NCBI GenBank assembly: GCA_020636435.1
Contig: JACJXX010000001.1
Span: 2,807,001 to 2,871,000 of the forward strand
From: Lewinellaceae bacterium
GTDB lineage: Bacteria > Bacteroidota > Bacteroidia > Chitinophagales > Saprospiraceae
Direction of reading: 5' to 3'
DNA: 64,000 nucleotides
Shown piece by piece: positions 8,689-19,200 of this stretch. Position numbers and translations under genes: made by a program. The notes beneath the pieces were generated by a model, which was not told the DNA's origin, ran no database searches, and was given only the letters and a program-made list of their open reading frames with translations. The stretch's first letter is position 1, and every line of letters begins with the position of its first letter.

Positions 8689-11514
8689 TCACTGCTTCAG
8701 CACCTTGGCGGCATACTGCGCCCTACCATCCGCCAGCTGAAGGAAGTACAGCCCGGCCGGCAGCGCCTTCATATCTGCCTTTAAGAGCGAGTCGCCCCGG
8801 CGGACGTCGTATTCCCGCACTACCTGAGCCGTAGCGTCGTATACTTTCAAAACGGCGGACTCCGCCTGCAATTCCGGCAACTGCACTTCCAACTGAGCGG
8901 ATACCGGATTGGGCATTACCGTCAGCCATGCGCTTTCTGCGGTTGCTTCATTGGTGCCAACGATGACCAGGGAAATACCCACCCGCTCGCTGACGCATGC
9001 CAGGCCGGGCCGCTGGATTTTCCAGTTGAAGAAATAGTAATAGCGGTCTTCGCCCAGGTTGGAGTTTTTGATCTCCACCACATCCTCCACGACGTAGGGA
9101 TAGCTAACGCCCTGGTCGGAGCGGCGCAGGCGCGCACTGTTGAAACCAAACTGGCTCACATTGAAATCGGTGTTGGTGGTCAGAGCCAGATCCGTGCCGG
9201 GGGCTATGTCGAAATCCAGCGGCACCACCTGCAGGCCGGGCGCGATATCCACCTGCCGGCTGAGCAGCACATGGCCGGCGGCATCCTGCAATTCTATGAT
9301 GCGGGGGCCTTCCGTATCGGTGTACACCAGCACCTCCTGCAGGGTGAAAGGGCTGAGGCAATCGAAAATGACCGCGCCGTTGTACTGGTTGCCGCTGTAA
9401 TTGCCGCCCTGGTGCTCCCGCATGCCGGTAAGGTATAAATCCCCCGGGTAAAGCGCGAGGTTTTCTGCATAAAAAGTAGTGTCCGTTTCTATAGGAGTGA
9501 TCAGCGAATTGCCGGCAGCAAAGGGATCGGCAGCATCCGGGCTGTCGTACCAGAGTATGCTATCCCCGGCCGCAATGATTTCCGCCTCAAAACCCGCAAC
9601 ACTTGCCGACAAGATTTCCGGAACAGGCGATTCGAGGACGCCAACGCTTACCGGCTCGGAGGTAAACTCCTGGCAGAGGCCGGGGGTAGTTACGGTGTAA
9701 TCCCCGCTTTCCGTCACTTCGATAAATGCCGTGGTGTCGCCGGTCGACCAACTGTACTGCTCCGCCTCGGAAGCCAGCAGGAAAACGGCCCCGCCCCGGC
9801 AGAATCGGGTTTCTCCCAGCGCCTCGGCCGTAGGAGTCGCGTCCGGATTGAGGGTGATGGACACGCTGGGCGATACGCCGAAGCAGTCTGACCCGTTGTA
9901 AACCGTCACGTTGTAAATGCCGGCATCGGTGGCCAGGATGGAGCGGGTGGTGTCGCCGGTGCTCCACAGGTAGGCATATCCTTCCGGTGCAAATAGGGGC
10001 AGGGTATCGCCTTCGCACATTATAGTACTGCCTTCATAGTCGATGTATGCGGCTGGAGAAGTACATCTGTTCTCAATGACGGTAATGAACTGGTTGGCGG
10101 CCAGGTTTTGCACCGTATCGATATGGCCGTTGGGCCAGCGGATGACCAGGGAATCCACCATTTCGTATGCCCCCAGGCCGAAATGCTGGGTCATGGAATT
10201 CATGATGCCATAGCTCTCTCCGGCGCGCACTTCCCGGGCCTGAATGCCCCAGGGGCCGTAGGCTTCGATGCGGGCGCCGATGCCGTTGCGGTTGCATTCT
10301 ACCCCGATCAGGCTTACGGCGATGAAATGGTTGCCGCTGGCCGCATCGTTGAGCCAGACCACATCGTCGATATTGCTGGGCGTAGTGTACACCTGAGCAT
10401 AACCGCCATAGACATCGAGGAAGCCGTCGTGGTTGAGGTCGCCGATGGCAAAGGACTCCATCTGGTTGTTGTCGAAAACGCCCTGCGCCTCGGTGAAGGT
10501 CTTGTCGCCATTATTGAGGAAGAGGTGCTGCCGGGTGCCGGCGACGAGGAGGTCTACGAAGCCATCGTTGTCAAAATCCCGCATGACCCCCTGAATGGGC
10601 AGGCCGGCTATGTTGATGCCGCTGCCGTCGGTGATGTCGGTGAAATGGCCGGCGCCGTCATTCTCCAGCAGCATGCTGGGCACGTCGTGGTTGGTGATGA
10701 AGCAATCGTAATCGCCGTCGTTGTCGATATCCTGGAAATCAGCTGTCCATGATTGCGCGCCGATCTTGAGGTTAAAGGAGTCGGCCGCTTCGACGAAGTT
10801 GTTCTCTCCGGTATTGAGGTAGAGGGCGTTGATGCGGCGCGGGTCGGAGGGGTTGTTGACCCCCTGGCGGCACTTGGCGATGTAGAGGTCGAGGTCGCCG
10901 TCGAGGTCGAAGTCCGTCCAGATGCTGCCGTAGTTGCCCGAATTGTCGGAGGCCGGCACGGTGGCCATATCGATCCATTCGTCGGCCGGCAAGAAGTTGC
11001 CGGTGGAATCATTGCGCCAGATGCGGCTTTCGCCGTCATCGTGGCAAGCGAAGTAATCGATCCAGCCATCGTTGTTGATATCGGCCAGGTTGGAACCCTG
11101 TACGAAAAGCCCGGGGCCGGGCAGGGTGCTCATTTCGTAGGCCGTCCCGTTTTCCATGGCGCGCACCAGCTTGACCTCGTCGTACCTGCCGCCGGCCAGC
11201 ACGTCGTTGTAGCCGTCGTTGTCCACATCCGCCACGCACATACTCCACTGGCTTTGCCCGGAGAGGCTGCCGAAGGTGTAATTCAGAAAAGGAACCCCGG
11301 CGGCTTGTTGAAACTCAATCTCCAGCGCCCGCCCCTGCGACAGGCGCACGATGTCATCCAGGCCGTCGCCGTTCATATCCACCACGGCAATGGCCACGCC
11401 GCTGTGAAATCCGGAATTGGACAACAATCCGTTGCCGTTGGAAAAAGATAGCTGCCCGAAGGAGGGAAAGGCCAGGGCAAGGAAAAGAGGAAACAGGGCG
11501 TAAAATTTGGTCAT
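8689..11514 (-). CDS. Large secreted FG-GAP/VCBS and ASPIC-UnbV protein, T9SS cargo
   Basis: The protein has 941 residues. A signal peptide (MTKFYALFPLFLALAFPSFG) is followed by FG-GAP/VCBS-type repeats with calcium-binding DxNxDGxxD motifs (about 40-390), forming a beta-propeller like an integrin alpha chain. Residues ~393-480 match the ASPIC/UnbV domain (NRNGIGARIEAY ... VIRWPNGHIDTVQNL). Two immunoglobulin-like or PKD-like segments with YLWSTGDTT and YSWSTGDTT follow (about 500-640), then a further beta-rich region. The last ~80 residues are the T9SS sorting domain (VMPNPVSAQLEV ... GLYFLQL). Surface adhesion or carbohydrate binding is plausible; the substrate is unknown. Confidence 0.88.
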   Translation of the reverse strand: MTKFYALFPLFLALAFPSFGQLSFSNGNGLLSNSGFHSGVAIAVVDMNGDGLDDIVRLSQGRALEIEFQQAAGVPFLNYTFGSLSGQSQWSMCVADVDNDGYNDVLAGGRYDEVKLVRAMENGTAYEMSTLPGPGLFVQGSNLADINNDGWIDYFACHDDGESRIWRNDSTGNFLPADEWIDMATVPASDNSGNYGSIWTDFDLDGDLDLYIAKCRQGVNNPSDPRRINALYLNTGENNFVEAADSFNLKIGAQSWTADFQDIDNDGDYDCFITNHDVPSMLLENDGAGHFTDITDGSGINIAGLPIQGVMRDFDNDGFVDLLVAGTRQHLFLNNGDKTFTEAQGVFDNNQMESFAIGDLNHDGFLDVYGGYAQVYTTPSNIDDVVWLNDAASGNHFIAVSLIGVECNRNGIGARIEAYGPWGIQAREVRAGESYGIMNSMTQHFGLGAYEMVDSLVIRWPNGHIDTVQNLAANQFITVIENRCTSPAAYIDYEGSTIMCEGDTLPLFAPEGYAYLWSTGDTTRSILATDAGIYNVTVYNGSDCFGVSPSVSITLNPDATPTAEALGETRFCRGGAVFLLASEAEQYSWSTGDTTAFIEVTESGDYTVTTPGLCQEFTSEPVSVGVLESPVPEILSASVAGFEAEIIAAGDSILWYDSPDAADPFAAGNSLITPIETDTTFYAENLALYPGDLYLTGMREHQGGNYSGNQYNGAVIFDCLSPFTLQEVLVYTDTEGPRIIELQDAAGHVLLSRQVDIAPGLQVVPLDFDIAPGTDLALTTNTDFNVSQFGFNSARLRRSDQGVSYPYVVEDVVEIKNSNLGEDRYYYFFNWKIQRPGLACVSERVGISLVIVGTNEATAESAWLTVMPNPVSAQLEVQLPELQAESAVLKVYDATAQVVREYDVRRGDSLLKADMKALPAGLYFLQLADGRAQYAAKVLKQ

Positions 11515-11925
11515 CAGTTATGTTGTTTTCAGCCGACGAAAATACGTTGCTCTTCGCTCGCTACCAAAAGTAAAGCAAAAAAAGCAATATGAAAGGCAAA
11601 AGGAGGGGCGGGGGTAGGGCGAGGGTACGGGTGTACGGTGTACGGGTGTACGGTGTACGGGTGTACGGTGTACGGGTGTACGGTGTAGGGGTGTACGGGT
11701 GTACGGGTGTACGGGTGTACGGGGCCAGAGCCCTTGATAGCCAACTTTTACATTTTGCGGTTTCCCGTTTTGCATTTTGCAGTTCTCTTTACAAGAACCA
11801 ATCAAATTTGCCTCCCAGGGATAGTTTGGACGGCGGGTGTAGGGTGTACAGGGTGAGGGGCGCGGCGGCAACAATACAACAATCAAGCTATATAACCATC
11901 GAACAGAGCCTGTTTCCTGCCCCCC
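11515..11925. other. Gap with GTGTACGG satellite; no supported gene
   Basis: Bases about 11626-11722 are a short-period tandem array of GTGTACGG/GTGTACGGGT units. ORFs through it on both strands translate only as periodic repeats (RVYGV, HPYTRTP) and are rejected. Further right, 11745-11785 contains TTTTGCATTTTGC-like words. The same GTGTACGG unit recurs at 37376-37424 inside another mobile element. Confidence 0.6.
11626..11722. repeat. GTGTACGG short tandem repeat
   Basis: Units of GTGTACGG and GTGTACGGGT alternate for roughly 95 bases with few changes. It lies upstream of the FG-GAP gene on the minus strand. Such arrays vary in copy number between strains. Confidence 0.85.
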
Positions 11926-12687
11926 TCACTCCAGCTCCCCCAACACCTCTCCGGCCTTCTCGCTATAGCTGCCTCCTTCGCGCACGATCTTTTCCAGCAA
12001 AGCGCGCGCGCGGGCTGCCTTGCCCTGCTGCAGATAAGCCAGGGCGAGGTACCACTCTGCGGGCTCCGTAAACTGAGCATCCTGCCGGGCGACGGCTTCC
12101 TCCAGGTGGATGGAGGCTTCGAGCGGCCGGCCGAGTTCCAACTGGCAGATGCCGGCGTAGAAATGATAGGGCGCATTGTGAATGGTGGTAGTGATCAACG
12201 CCTGAAAAGCCGGGAGCGCGGCGGCATAATTCCCGGCTTGGTAACCGGCGGCGGCGGTTTCCAATTGCTTGTTCTGAAAAGATTCCTCAGAGGGTTCGGC
12301 AGAACGGGTAGAAAGATAGAGCGGATAGGGCTCGTAGTAAGCAGCCATAAGCGAAGGCTCGCCCGCTGGCCAGAACAGGTAGGCCATTCCGGCGATGAGC
12401 AACAGGGAGACGGCGGCGGCGGCCAGGCGCAGGCGGGCGGATAAAGCCCGAATCGGCGCAGGGGAACGTTTCTGCAGCCGCTCTTTTCTGATAGCCAACA
12501 AGGTATCTTCCAGCTCCATTGCCTTTTGCTCGGAAAAGGCCAGCGACAGGTCGCGGTGCAGGGCCACCTCCCGGGCCAGGGCCGGGCTGTTTTTCATTTG
12601 CGTTTCAAACGCTTCCAAAGCCTCGCCTTCGAGCCGGCCTTCCAGATAGGCTTCTATTTCTTCGTAGTTGGTATTGCTTTCGTTCAT
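11926..12687 (-). CDS. Anti-sigma-like membrane protein with TPR repeats
   Basis: The protein has 253 residues. The N-terminal ~60 (IEAYLEGRLEGEALEAFETQM, then ALAREVALHRDLS) have the shape of the anti-sigma N-terminal helix bundle found in Bacteroidota regulators, but without zinc-binding Cys/His. One transmembrane helix lies at about 88-106, so the N-terminal part is cytosolic. The periplasmic part (about 140-253) contains tetratricopeptide-like helices (YQAGNYAAALPAFQAL; AEWYLALAYLQQGKAARAR). The gene starts 10 bases after the sigma factor stop, so the two are co-transcribed, and it probably restrains that sigma factor. Confidence 0.8.
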   Translation of the reverse strand: MNESNTNYEEIEAYLEGRLEGEALEAFETQMKNSPALAREVALHRDLSLAFSEQKAMELEDTLLAIRKERLQKRSPAPIRALSARLRLAAAAVSLLLIAGMAYLFWPAGEPSLMAAYYEPYPLYLSTRSAEPSEESFQNKQLETAAAGYQAGNYAAALPAFQALITTTIHNAPYHFYAGICQLELGRPLEASIHLEEAVARQDAQFTEPAEWYLALAYLQQGKAARARALLEKIVREGGSYSEKAGEVLGELE

Positions 12688-12697
12688 TGATGGAAAT

Positions 12698-13267
12698 TCA
12701 GAGCAATTCGTTAAATGATCTATCCTCCCGGATCAGGCCGATGAGTTTTTCCTTGCACTGGTACTTGCGCTTTTTGGCGTAGCCCTCGCTGGAAAAACCC
12801 ATCAGTTTGGCAATTTCCTCCATGGGTACTTTCTGGAAGTAAAGGGACATCACCTTTCGGCAACTCTCACTCAGTTTCCTGAACTTGGCGCGATAGAGGC
12901 GAAAGCGCTCTTCTTCTTCCATGATCTCCTGGATGCCTTCCGTTTCAGTACCCATATATTCCTCCGGTTCGGAAAAGGTGACTCCCCTCCGTTTTCTTTT
13001 TTTCAGTTTTTGCAGCCATATCCGGCTACAGATCGCGTATAGGAAGGTAAAGAACGCCGCCGTCAGTTGAACGCCGCCGCGTTCGGCTTTTTTAAAAATG
13101 GCCAGGAGGGCCTCCTGAAAGACATCGTAGGCATCTTCTTCCGAGCCGCTGTTCTGCTTGACGTACCGGATAATGCCGGGCAGGTGTTCGTCGTATAAAC
13201 GCCGGAGGGCCTCCCGGTCGCCAGCCAGCAGGGCATTGATGTACTGTTGTTCCGATTCGTTGCTCAT
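12698..13267 (-). CDS. RNA polymerase sigma-70 family factor (ECF type)
   Basis: The protein has 189 residues from the ATG at 13267, chosen because it is preceded by an AGGGAAA-like site and opens directly into the sigma region 2 helices; the frame stays open upstream to 13432 but without family-like sequence. Region 2 is seen in ALRRLYDEHLPGIIRYV and EDAYDVFQEALLAIFK. A basic linker (LKKRKRRG) follows. Region 4 is VMSLYFQKVPMEEIAKLMGF with a helix-turn-helix and SSEGYAKKRKYQCKEKL. The next gene, 10 bases downstream, is a membrane anti-sigma-like protein. Regulon unknown. Confidence 0.9.
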   Translation of the reverse strand: MSNESEQQYINALLAGDREALRRLYDEHLPGIIRYVKQNSGSEEDAYDVFQEALLAIFKKAERGGVQLTAAFFTFLYAICSRIWLQKLKKRKRRGVTFSEPEEYMGTETEGIQEIMEEEERFRLYRAKFRKLSESCRKVMSLYFQKVPMEEIAKLMGFSSEGYAKKRKYQCKEKLIGLIREDRSFNELL

Positions 13268-13662
13268 AGTTTTCCCTGGTAGCGAATGTTTAGGCTTAAA
13301 AATGGAGAAAAAATACCGTTTCCCCAAAGCGAAGGCAACTTTTCCGCTGCACCCTCCAGGCGTGTAAAGGGGGCTTTTCTTAATAGAGTTGATGCGTTGG
13401 GAGCATTCAGCGGTTAAAAAGTTACTTTTCACCCTGCTCTTCGTTCCAAAAGCGGTCAGGTAGCGCCACTATCCTCCCACTTTTGCGCCTCAATCAGGGC
13501 GAAAATTAATCTTTTTTCCCACTAAAGCCCCCCAACACATCAACTCTAATGGGTGGTTGAAGGGGCACAGATTCGGCATAAAAAATTATTCGCTAACTTG
13601 CCGCAGATGCGAATAGCGGGCTGCAAAATTTAAACATCCTCTTAATCCGAAAACACGCTACC
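13268..13662. other. Divergent promoter region, no gene
   Basis: This region holds the upstream sequences of the sigma factor gene (minus) and the phosphoesterase gene (plus). It has no repeat copy and no supported ORF beyond the 5' extension of the sigma factor frame. Confidence 0.5.
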
Positions 13663-14514
13663 GTGCTTAGACCAACAACTATTTTATGGGGCGGACTGGT
13701 CGTGCTGGCCCAGTTGTGCCTCGCAGGCTGCCGGAGCCCTCAAACCGTTTTCTACGCCTTCGCCGACCTGCCCTACAGCGACAGCGAAGTGGAAAAACTA
13801 AAAAACGGCGTAGAAGCCATCAACCGGGACAATTCTCACGATTTCTCCATCCACCTCGGCGACATCAAAGCCGGCAAGGATTCCTGCGAGCGCCGGTATT
13901 ACGTGCAGGCCTCCACCATCCTGAGAAGCCTGAATAAAACCACCTTCATCATCCCCGGCGACAATGAATGGAACGATTGCACCGCCCCCGATGCGGCCTG
14001 GCCGCTTTGGGAAGAATATTTCATGGCGTTTGAGCAAAACTGGCCCGATCAAAAATTTAAAGTCGCCCACCAACCCGGCCGGCCGGAGAATTTCGCTTTC
14101 GTTTACCGAAAATGCCTCTTCATCGGCCTCAACCTGGTGGGCGGCCGGGTGCACGACCAGGCCGAACGGAAAACCCGCCTGGCCGATGATGCCCAATGGC
14201 TGAAACAACACTTTGCCGCCAACCGGAAAAAAGCCAAATGCGCCGTGGTCTTCGGCCACGCCCAGCCCGCCTCCAACCCTCCGGATCCCAACCAATTGTT
14301 TTTTGATACCCTGAAAGAAGTGGCTACCGCCTTTGAAAAACCCGTCCTGTTCATGCACGGCGACGGCCACGTGCTGGAGATCGAACGCTTCCTGGCCGAC
14401 AACCTCCTGCGCTTTGAGCTGAACGGCGGAAAGGAAAAGGACTGGTTGATGAAGGTGGTGGTGCAGGCGGGGAAGGAGCAGCCGTTTGGGTTGCTGCTGC
14501 CGGTGCCGGAGTAG
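13663..14514 (+). CDS. Lipoprotein metallophosphoesterase (calcineurin-like)
   Basis: The protein has 283 residues and starts at a GTG. A lipoprotein signal with lipobox LCLAGC lies at residues ~17-22. The metallophosphoesterase motifs are present in order: FAFADLPY (atypical DxH block), HLGDIKAG (GDxxxxG), PGDNEW (GDNE instead of GNH[DE]), VVFGHAQP and FMHGDGH. The replaced GNHD block suggests a divergent phosphoesterase; metal binding by the Asp/His set is likely. It would act at the periplasmic or outer-membrane face. It stands alone between the sigma locus and the AT-rich Fic gene. Confidence 0.83.
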   Translation: MLRPTTILWGGLVVLAQLCLAGCRSPQTVFYAFADLPYSDSEVEKLKNGVEAINRDNSHDFSIHLGDIKAGKDSCERRYYVQASTILRSLNKTTFIIPGDNEWNDCTAPDAAWPLWEEYFMAFEQNWPDQKFKVAHQPGRPENFAFVYRKCLFIGLNLVGGRVHDQAERKTRLADDAQWLKQHFAANRKKAKCAVVFGHAQPASNPPDPNQLFFDTLKEVATAFEKPVLFMHGDGHVLEIERFLADNLLRFELNGGKEKDWLMKVVVQAGKEQPFGLLLPVPE

Positions 14515-14582
14515 GAGGCATTATAGGGGAGATTGACGGTAATAAAGTTGCAGGCAAGCATAAAGCAAATTGGTAGAAATTA

Positions 14583-16187
14583 ATGGGTAAAGGAGACAAA
14601 AAGACAAAAAAAGGGAAGAGGTTTCGGGGAAGTTATGGTAAATTTAGATCAAAGAAAAAGAAAGCAAGAATTAAGATTATGAATAAAGGAAATTTGAATT
14701 TGGGTAATGAGGAAAAACTCGTCAGGATATGGGAACCTATATCAATTAACGATAGATGGTTAAATGCTGATACATCTTTCCTTGACGATATTTTGCCATC
14801 TTGGTATCGAAAAAGAGAGGAATTGCTTACAGGAAATAAAGATTATGAGGATTTCCTTAACAGGTTAAAACGTCAGCATGCGATTGAAACTGGGGTTGTT
14901 GAAAAATTATATGATCTAAACGAAGGGATCACTCAAACCTTTATCAAAGAAGGATTTGTAGAGTCTTATTTACAACATGGGGATACAAATATTTCTCCCA
15001 AAAAATTAATGGCTCATTTAAAAGATCACTTTGAAGCAATTGACTTCGTTTTTGATTTAGTGAAAAATGAAAGACCTCTCACGAAATCATTTATTAAACA
15101 ATTACATCAATTGCTTACCCAAAATCAAGAAACAACTGATGCGATTAATTCATTAGGTCAGATTGTCCAAGTTAAACTTTTAAGAGGCGAGTTTAAGCAG
15201 CATCCAAATAATCCTAAAAGAGGAGATGGAACTACCTATGCATATTGTCCTCCACTTCAAGTAGAGGCAGAAATGGATAAACTTCTGGAAAGTTACAATG
15301 ACTTATTGGAAAAAAGCGTGAATTCTGTGATAATATCTTCTTGGTTTCATCATGCATTCACCCAAATTCATCCTTTTCAGGATGGTAATGGTAGAGTAGC
15401 TAGGTTATTATCGAGTTTAATTTTGATAAAAGATGGACTTTTTCCATTAACAATCAGAAGAGATGATAAAGTTAAATATATAAATGCACTAGAATTAGCT
15501 GACAATGGAAGTCCCGGAGATTTAGTAAAGCTTTTTAGCGAATTACAAAAGAAAAACATTGAAGGAATCCTTAATTGGAAAACAACAACATTTTATTCAC
15601 TTAAAGATGCTGCCACAGTCTTATCTAAAAAAGTTGAAAGTTGGCAATCCCAACAGCAAAAAAGAAGACAAGAAGCACTTAGTAAAAATCGAAAAACTAT
15701 TTTTGATATAAGTTATGATATATCTGGCAGGATTAAGGATGAACTTTTTGGATTAATACCGAAAGATAAAGCTAGGATTTTTCTTCAAAGTGTTTATCCT
15801 AATGATGAAAATCATTATTGGTACACAAGACAGATTGTTGACTATGCAAAAATGCATGACTATTTTTTTAATAAAAGCCTACCTAGAGGATGGTTTAAGT
15901 TTGGATTCAAAATAACTGAGAATTTACAATATAATTTAATTATTACCTTGCATCACTATAGCTATGACGATGCTATTTTAGCTATCGGTGGATTTCTAGA
16001 ATTCAAAGAAACTCAAATAGGTGACAACGGTGAAACCATCGAAGACTCTTCTGTAACTCCTATTCAAATTGATCCTTTTACAATTTCTTTGGAGGCAGAT
16101 TCCGATAAGTTGAAGAAAAATATCGAGACCTATATCAGAGATTTAGTAACAGTTGGTGTTTCCCATATCGCTAATGAAATAGGATAG
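14583..16187 (+). CDS. Fic-domain protein with an N-terminal ribosomal protein bTHX-like segment
   Basis: This is a continuous 534-codon frame. Residues 1-27 match bTHX (Thx/S31), the small basic peptide of the 30S head: it opens MGKGD, continues with TKKGK and RGSYGK, and ends in a KKKK run, close to the Thermus peptide along its whole length. From Met33 (14679) the sequence becomes a Fic protein: an N-terminal helical domain (about 35-200) with TGVVEK, a near match to the inhibitory (S/T)xxxE(G/N) motif, then the catalytic HPFQDGNGRVAR (His263). Fic enzymes transfer AMP or other phosphate groups to proteins. The gene is far AT-richer than its neighbours, implying horizontal transfer. Translation could instead begin at Met33; no strong ribosome binding site separates the choices. 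Confidence 0.85.
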   Translation: MGKGDKKTKKGKRFRGSYGKFRSKKKKARIKIMNKGNLNLGNEEKLVRIWEPISINDRWLNADTSFLDDILPSWYRKREELLTGNKDYEDFLNRLKRQHAIETGVVEKLYDLNEGITQTFIKEGFVESYLQHGDTNISPKKLMAHLKDHFEAIDFVFDLVKNERPLTKSFIKQLHQLLTQNQETTDAINSLGQIVQVKLLRGEFKQHPNNPKRGDGTTYAYCPPLQVEAEMDKLLESYNDLLEKSVNSVIISSWFHHAFTQIHPFQDGNGRVARLLSSLILIKDGLFPLTIRRDDKVKYINALELADNGSPGDLVKLFSELQKKNIEGILNWKTTTFYSLKDAATVLSKKVESWQSQQQKRRQEALSKNRKTIFDISYDISGRIKDELFGLIPKDKARIFLQSVYPNDENHYWYTRQIVDYAKMHDYFFNKSLPRGWFKFGFKITENLQYNLIITLHHYSYDDAILAIGGFLEFKETQIGDNGETIEDSSVTPIQIDPFTISLEADSDKLKKNIETYIRDLVTVGVSHIANEIG

Positions 16188-16229
16188 AAGCCCAACCGTT
16201 TCCTATATTGAATTATCCGGCAAACCGAG

Positions 16230-19200
16230 TCAAAACCCCCACACTGCCCCTACCCCAGCCTTCCACAACAATTGATTAAAAGCCGGAACACCCTCCTCAA
16301 GTATTTCCTGCCCCCTCGCACGCAGCCCCGCCCATTCCACATCCAGCTCCTCCCGCCGCTCCCGGGAAGCAGCGTTCACCCTGGGAATATCACTCTCCGT
16401 TTGATTGATGAGGAACAGGTAATTCGCCGTGAACCGGTTCGGGAAGTTCTCCACGTCGTCGTAGGCCTTCGATTTTCGCTGCACCATTTCTCCGTCCCAT
16501 TCCGTCATCCGCCCGGCCAGCGCCTGGCCTTCTCTTTTTATGTCGCCATATTTTTCATCCTCCGGCAATTTCTGGAGGATGCTTTCGATCTGTTGGTGCA
16601 TGTCGTGCAGGGTGTTGACCATGCGGTGCATATCGCCGAGGGCATCTTCCATAGGCGCCATTACAGCATGGTAGGCCTCATAGTCCTCAGCTGTATCGGG
16701 ATAGTTGGGGTTTGGCAATAGCTGAAAACGGGCCGTAGCCTCCTGCTCTCCCCTTTTCAGGGTGAGGCTATACTCGCCCGGTGCAGCCTTATGCCCGCGG
16801 TAACTGCCTTCGATATATACCCCGGGCACCCCGGGCATGATCGGATACCGCATATTCCAGACAAAGCGGTTCAGGCCTTTGTCTTTGGGAAGCATGGGCT
16901 CCGCCGGCGGGCCTCCTTCCCATTCGTGGAAAGCCGTGTCTTTTTGGGAGCTGAAGCGGCGCACCAGGTGCCCCTCGCTGTCTTTGATTTCCAGGACGAT
17001 GTGGCTGGTATCCGGCAATTCATAATAAACAACCACCCCGTTGGCGGGGTTTACGCCGCGCAGAGGATCGGCACCCATAAATTCAGCAGAGGATTCGTTC
17101 AGTTCGCTCGACCCGTTGGCCAGCAGGGCGTCCTCCGGTTGGTACAGGATGAGTTCCCCTGTTGCATTGCCATACTGGCGGAGCAGGCCCAAATCGTCCA
17201 GTATCCAGAATCCTCTTCCGGAGGTAGCGGCGATGAGGTCGCCGTGCCGGATGGCGAGGTCGGTAATGGGCGTCACTGGCAGGTTCAGCTGAAAGGGCTC
17301 CCATTTTTTGCCGCCGTTCCAGGAGACGTAAAGCCCGGTTTCTGTGCCGGCGAAGAGCAAATCCCGGCGCTGCTCATCCTCGCGAACTACCCGGGTGAAC
17401 GCACCGTAGGGAATGCCGCTGCTGATGTTCGTCCACGTTTTTCCGTAATCGGTAGTCTTGTAAATACCTGGCGTATGGTCATTGAATTTGTAACGCGTCG
17501 TAGCGATATAGGCCGTCGCCGGGTCATGGGGGGATACTTCAATGGCGTTGACCAGGCATTCGGCCAGGCCGGCGGGGGTGACGTTCTGCCAACTGGCGCA
17601 ACCGTCGCGGGTGAGGTACACCAGGCCGTCATCGCTGCCCGTCCAGATCACGCCCTTTTCGTGGGGGGACTCCACCACATAACTCAGGGTGCCGTAGTTT
17701 TCGGCGCCGACGGCTTCGTTCGTATACGGGCCGCCGCCCTTTCCCTGTTTTTCTTTTTCATTGCGGGTAAGGTCCGGAGATACTTCTTCCCAGGTGAGGC
17801 CCCTATCGCGGGTGCGCAGCAGGTATTGCGCTCCGTGGTAGTAGGTGTCCGGTTCGTGTTGAGACCAGATGATGGGCGCATTCCAGTTGAAACGGTACTT
17901 CATATCCTTGGCATCCCTGCCCAGATACTGAATGGGGGCGGCCATGATGTTGGTGCCCGCCTCGGCTTTGTCGTCCAGCACCTCTATCGTGCCCAGGTAG
18001 CTGCCGCCCAGCACGTAGCGGGGGTTGTCGGGGTCGAAAGCCAGGAAGGCGCTTTCGCCGCCGGCGCTATACGTCCAGCTATGCCGGCCGATCCCTTCGC
18101 TGTTGAACTCCCGGTGGGCGATGGAGACAGACGTGTTGTCCTGCTGGCCGCCGTACAGCCGGTAGGGAAAGCCGTTGTCCACATTCACCCGGTAAATCTG
18201 AGCGGTGGGCATATTGTCCTGAGCAGACCAGCTTTTGCCGTAGTTGAAAGTGATGGCGGCGCCGCCGTCGTTGGCGATCACCATATTCCGGGAGTTGCCG
18301 GGGTTGATCCACAGGTCGTGGAAGTCGCCGTGGGTGCCGGAGAGGGCTTCCCAGGTTTTGCCGCCGTCGATGGAACGCAGGGCGTCGGCGCTCAGCACGT
18401 AGACCGTATTTTCGTCCTGCGGGTCGGCGAACACTTCGATGTAGTACCAGGCCCGTTGCACCAAGCGGTGGTCGCTGCTTACCCTGGTCCAGCTTTTGCC
18501 GCCGTCGTTAGAAACGAACAGGCCACCCTGCTCCTTGTCTGAATCGCTCTCGATAACGGCATACACCTTGTCCGGGTTAGACAGGCAAACCGACACGGCC
18601 ATTTTGCCCAGCTCCTCCGGCAGGCCGTTGTGCATCTTTTCCCAGTTTTCGCCGCCGTCCACCGATTTGTACAGGCCGCTGCCCGGCCCGCCGCTGATTA
18701 CCTTCCAGGGCAGGCGCTGGTGCTCCCACATAGTGGCGTAGAGTACACGCGGGTTGTTCGGGTCCATCGACAGCTCGGCGCATCCGGTGCCGCCGTCGAC
18801 ATACAGCACCTTATCCCAGGTGGAACCGCCGTCGATTGTTTTATAAACGCCCCGCTCTTCTGACCGGCTGTACAACGCCCCCTGGGCAGCGACGTAGGCG
18901 ATATCCGGATCTCTGGGGTGGATGACGATCCGGGCGATGTGCTGGGTGGGGCTCAGGCCCACCTCCCGCCAGGTTTTGCCGGCATCGTCAGACTTGTACA
19001 CGCCGTCGCCGTGCGAGGTCATCACCCCCCGCACCGCGTGTTCACCCATGCCGCAGTAGACGATATTGGGGTTGCTCTGCGATACGGCCACGGCACCGAC
19101 AGACCCCGTCCCGAAAAAGCCATCAGATATGTTCGTCCAGATCTGGCCGGCATCCTCGGTCTTCCACAAGCCGCCGCCGGTGGTGCCCATGTAGTAGGTG

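Noticed and set aside
11518..12071. ORFs on both strands across the GTGTACGG array
   Set aside because: The translations are just the satellite read as repeating peptides.
16791..18542. Long plus-strand ORF (583 codons) opposite the BNR propeller
   Set aside because: Antisense shadow; the minus strand carries many Asp-box repeats.
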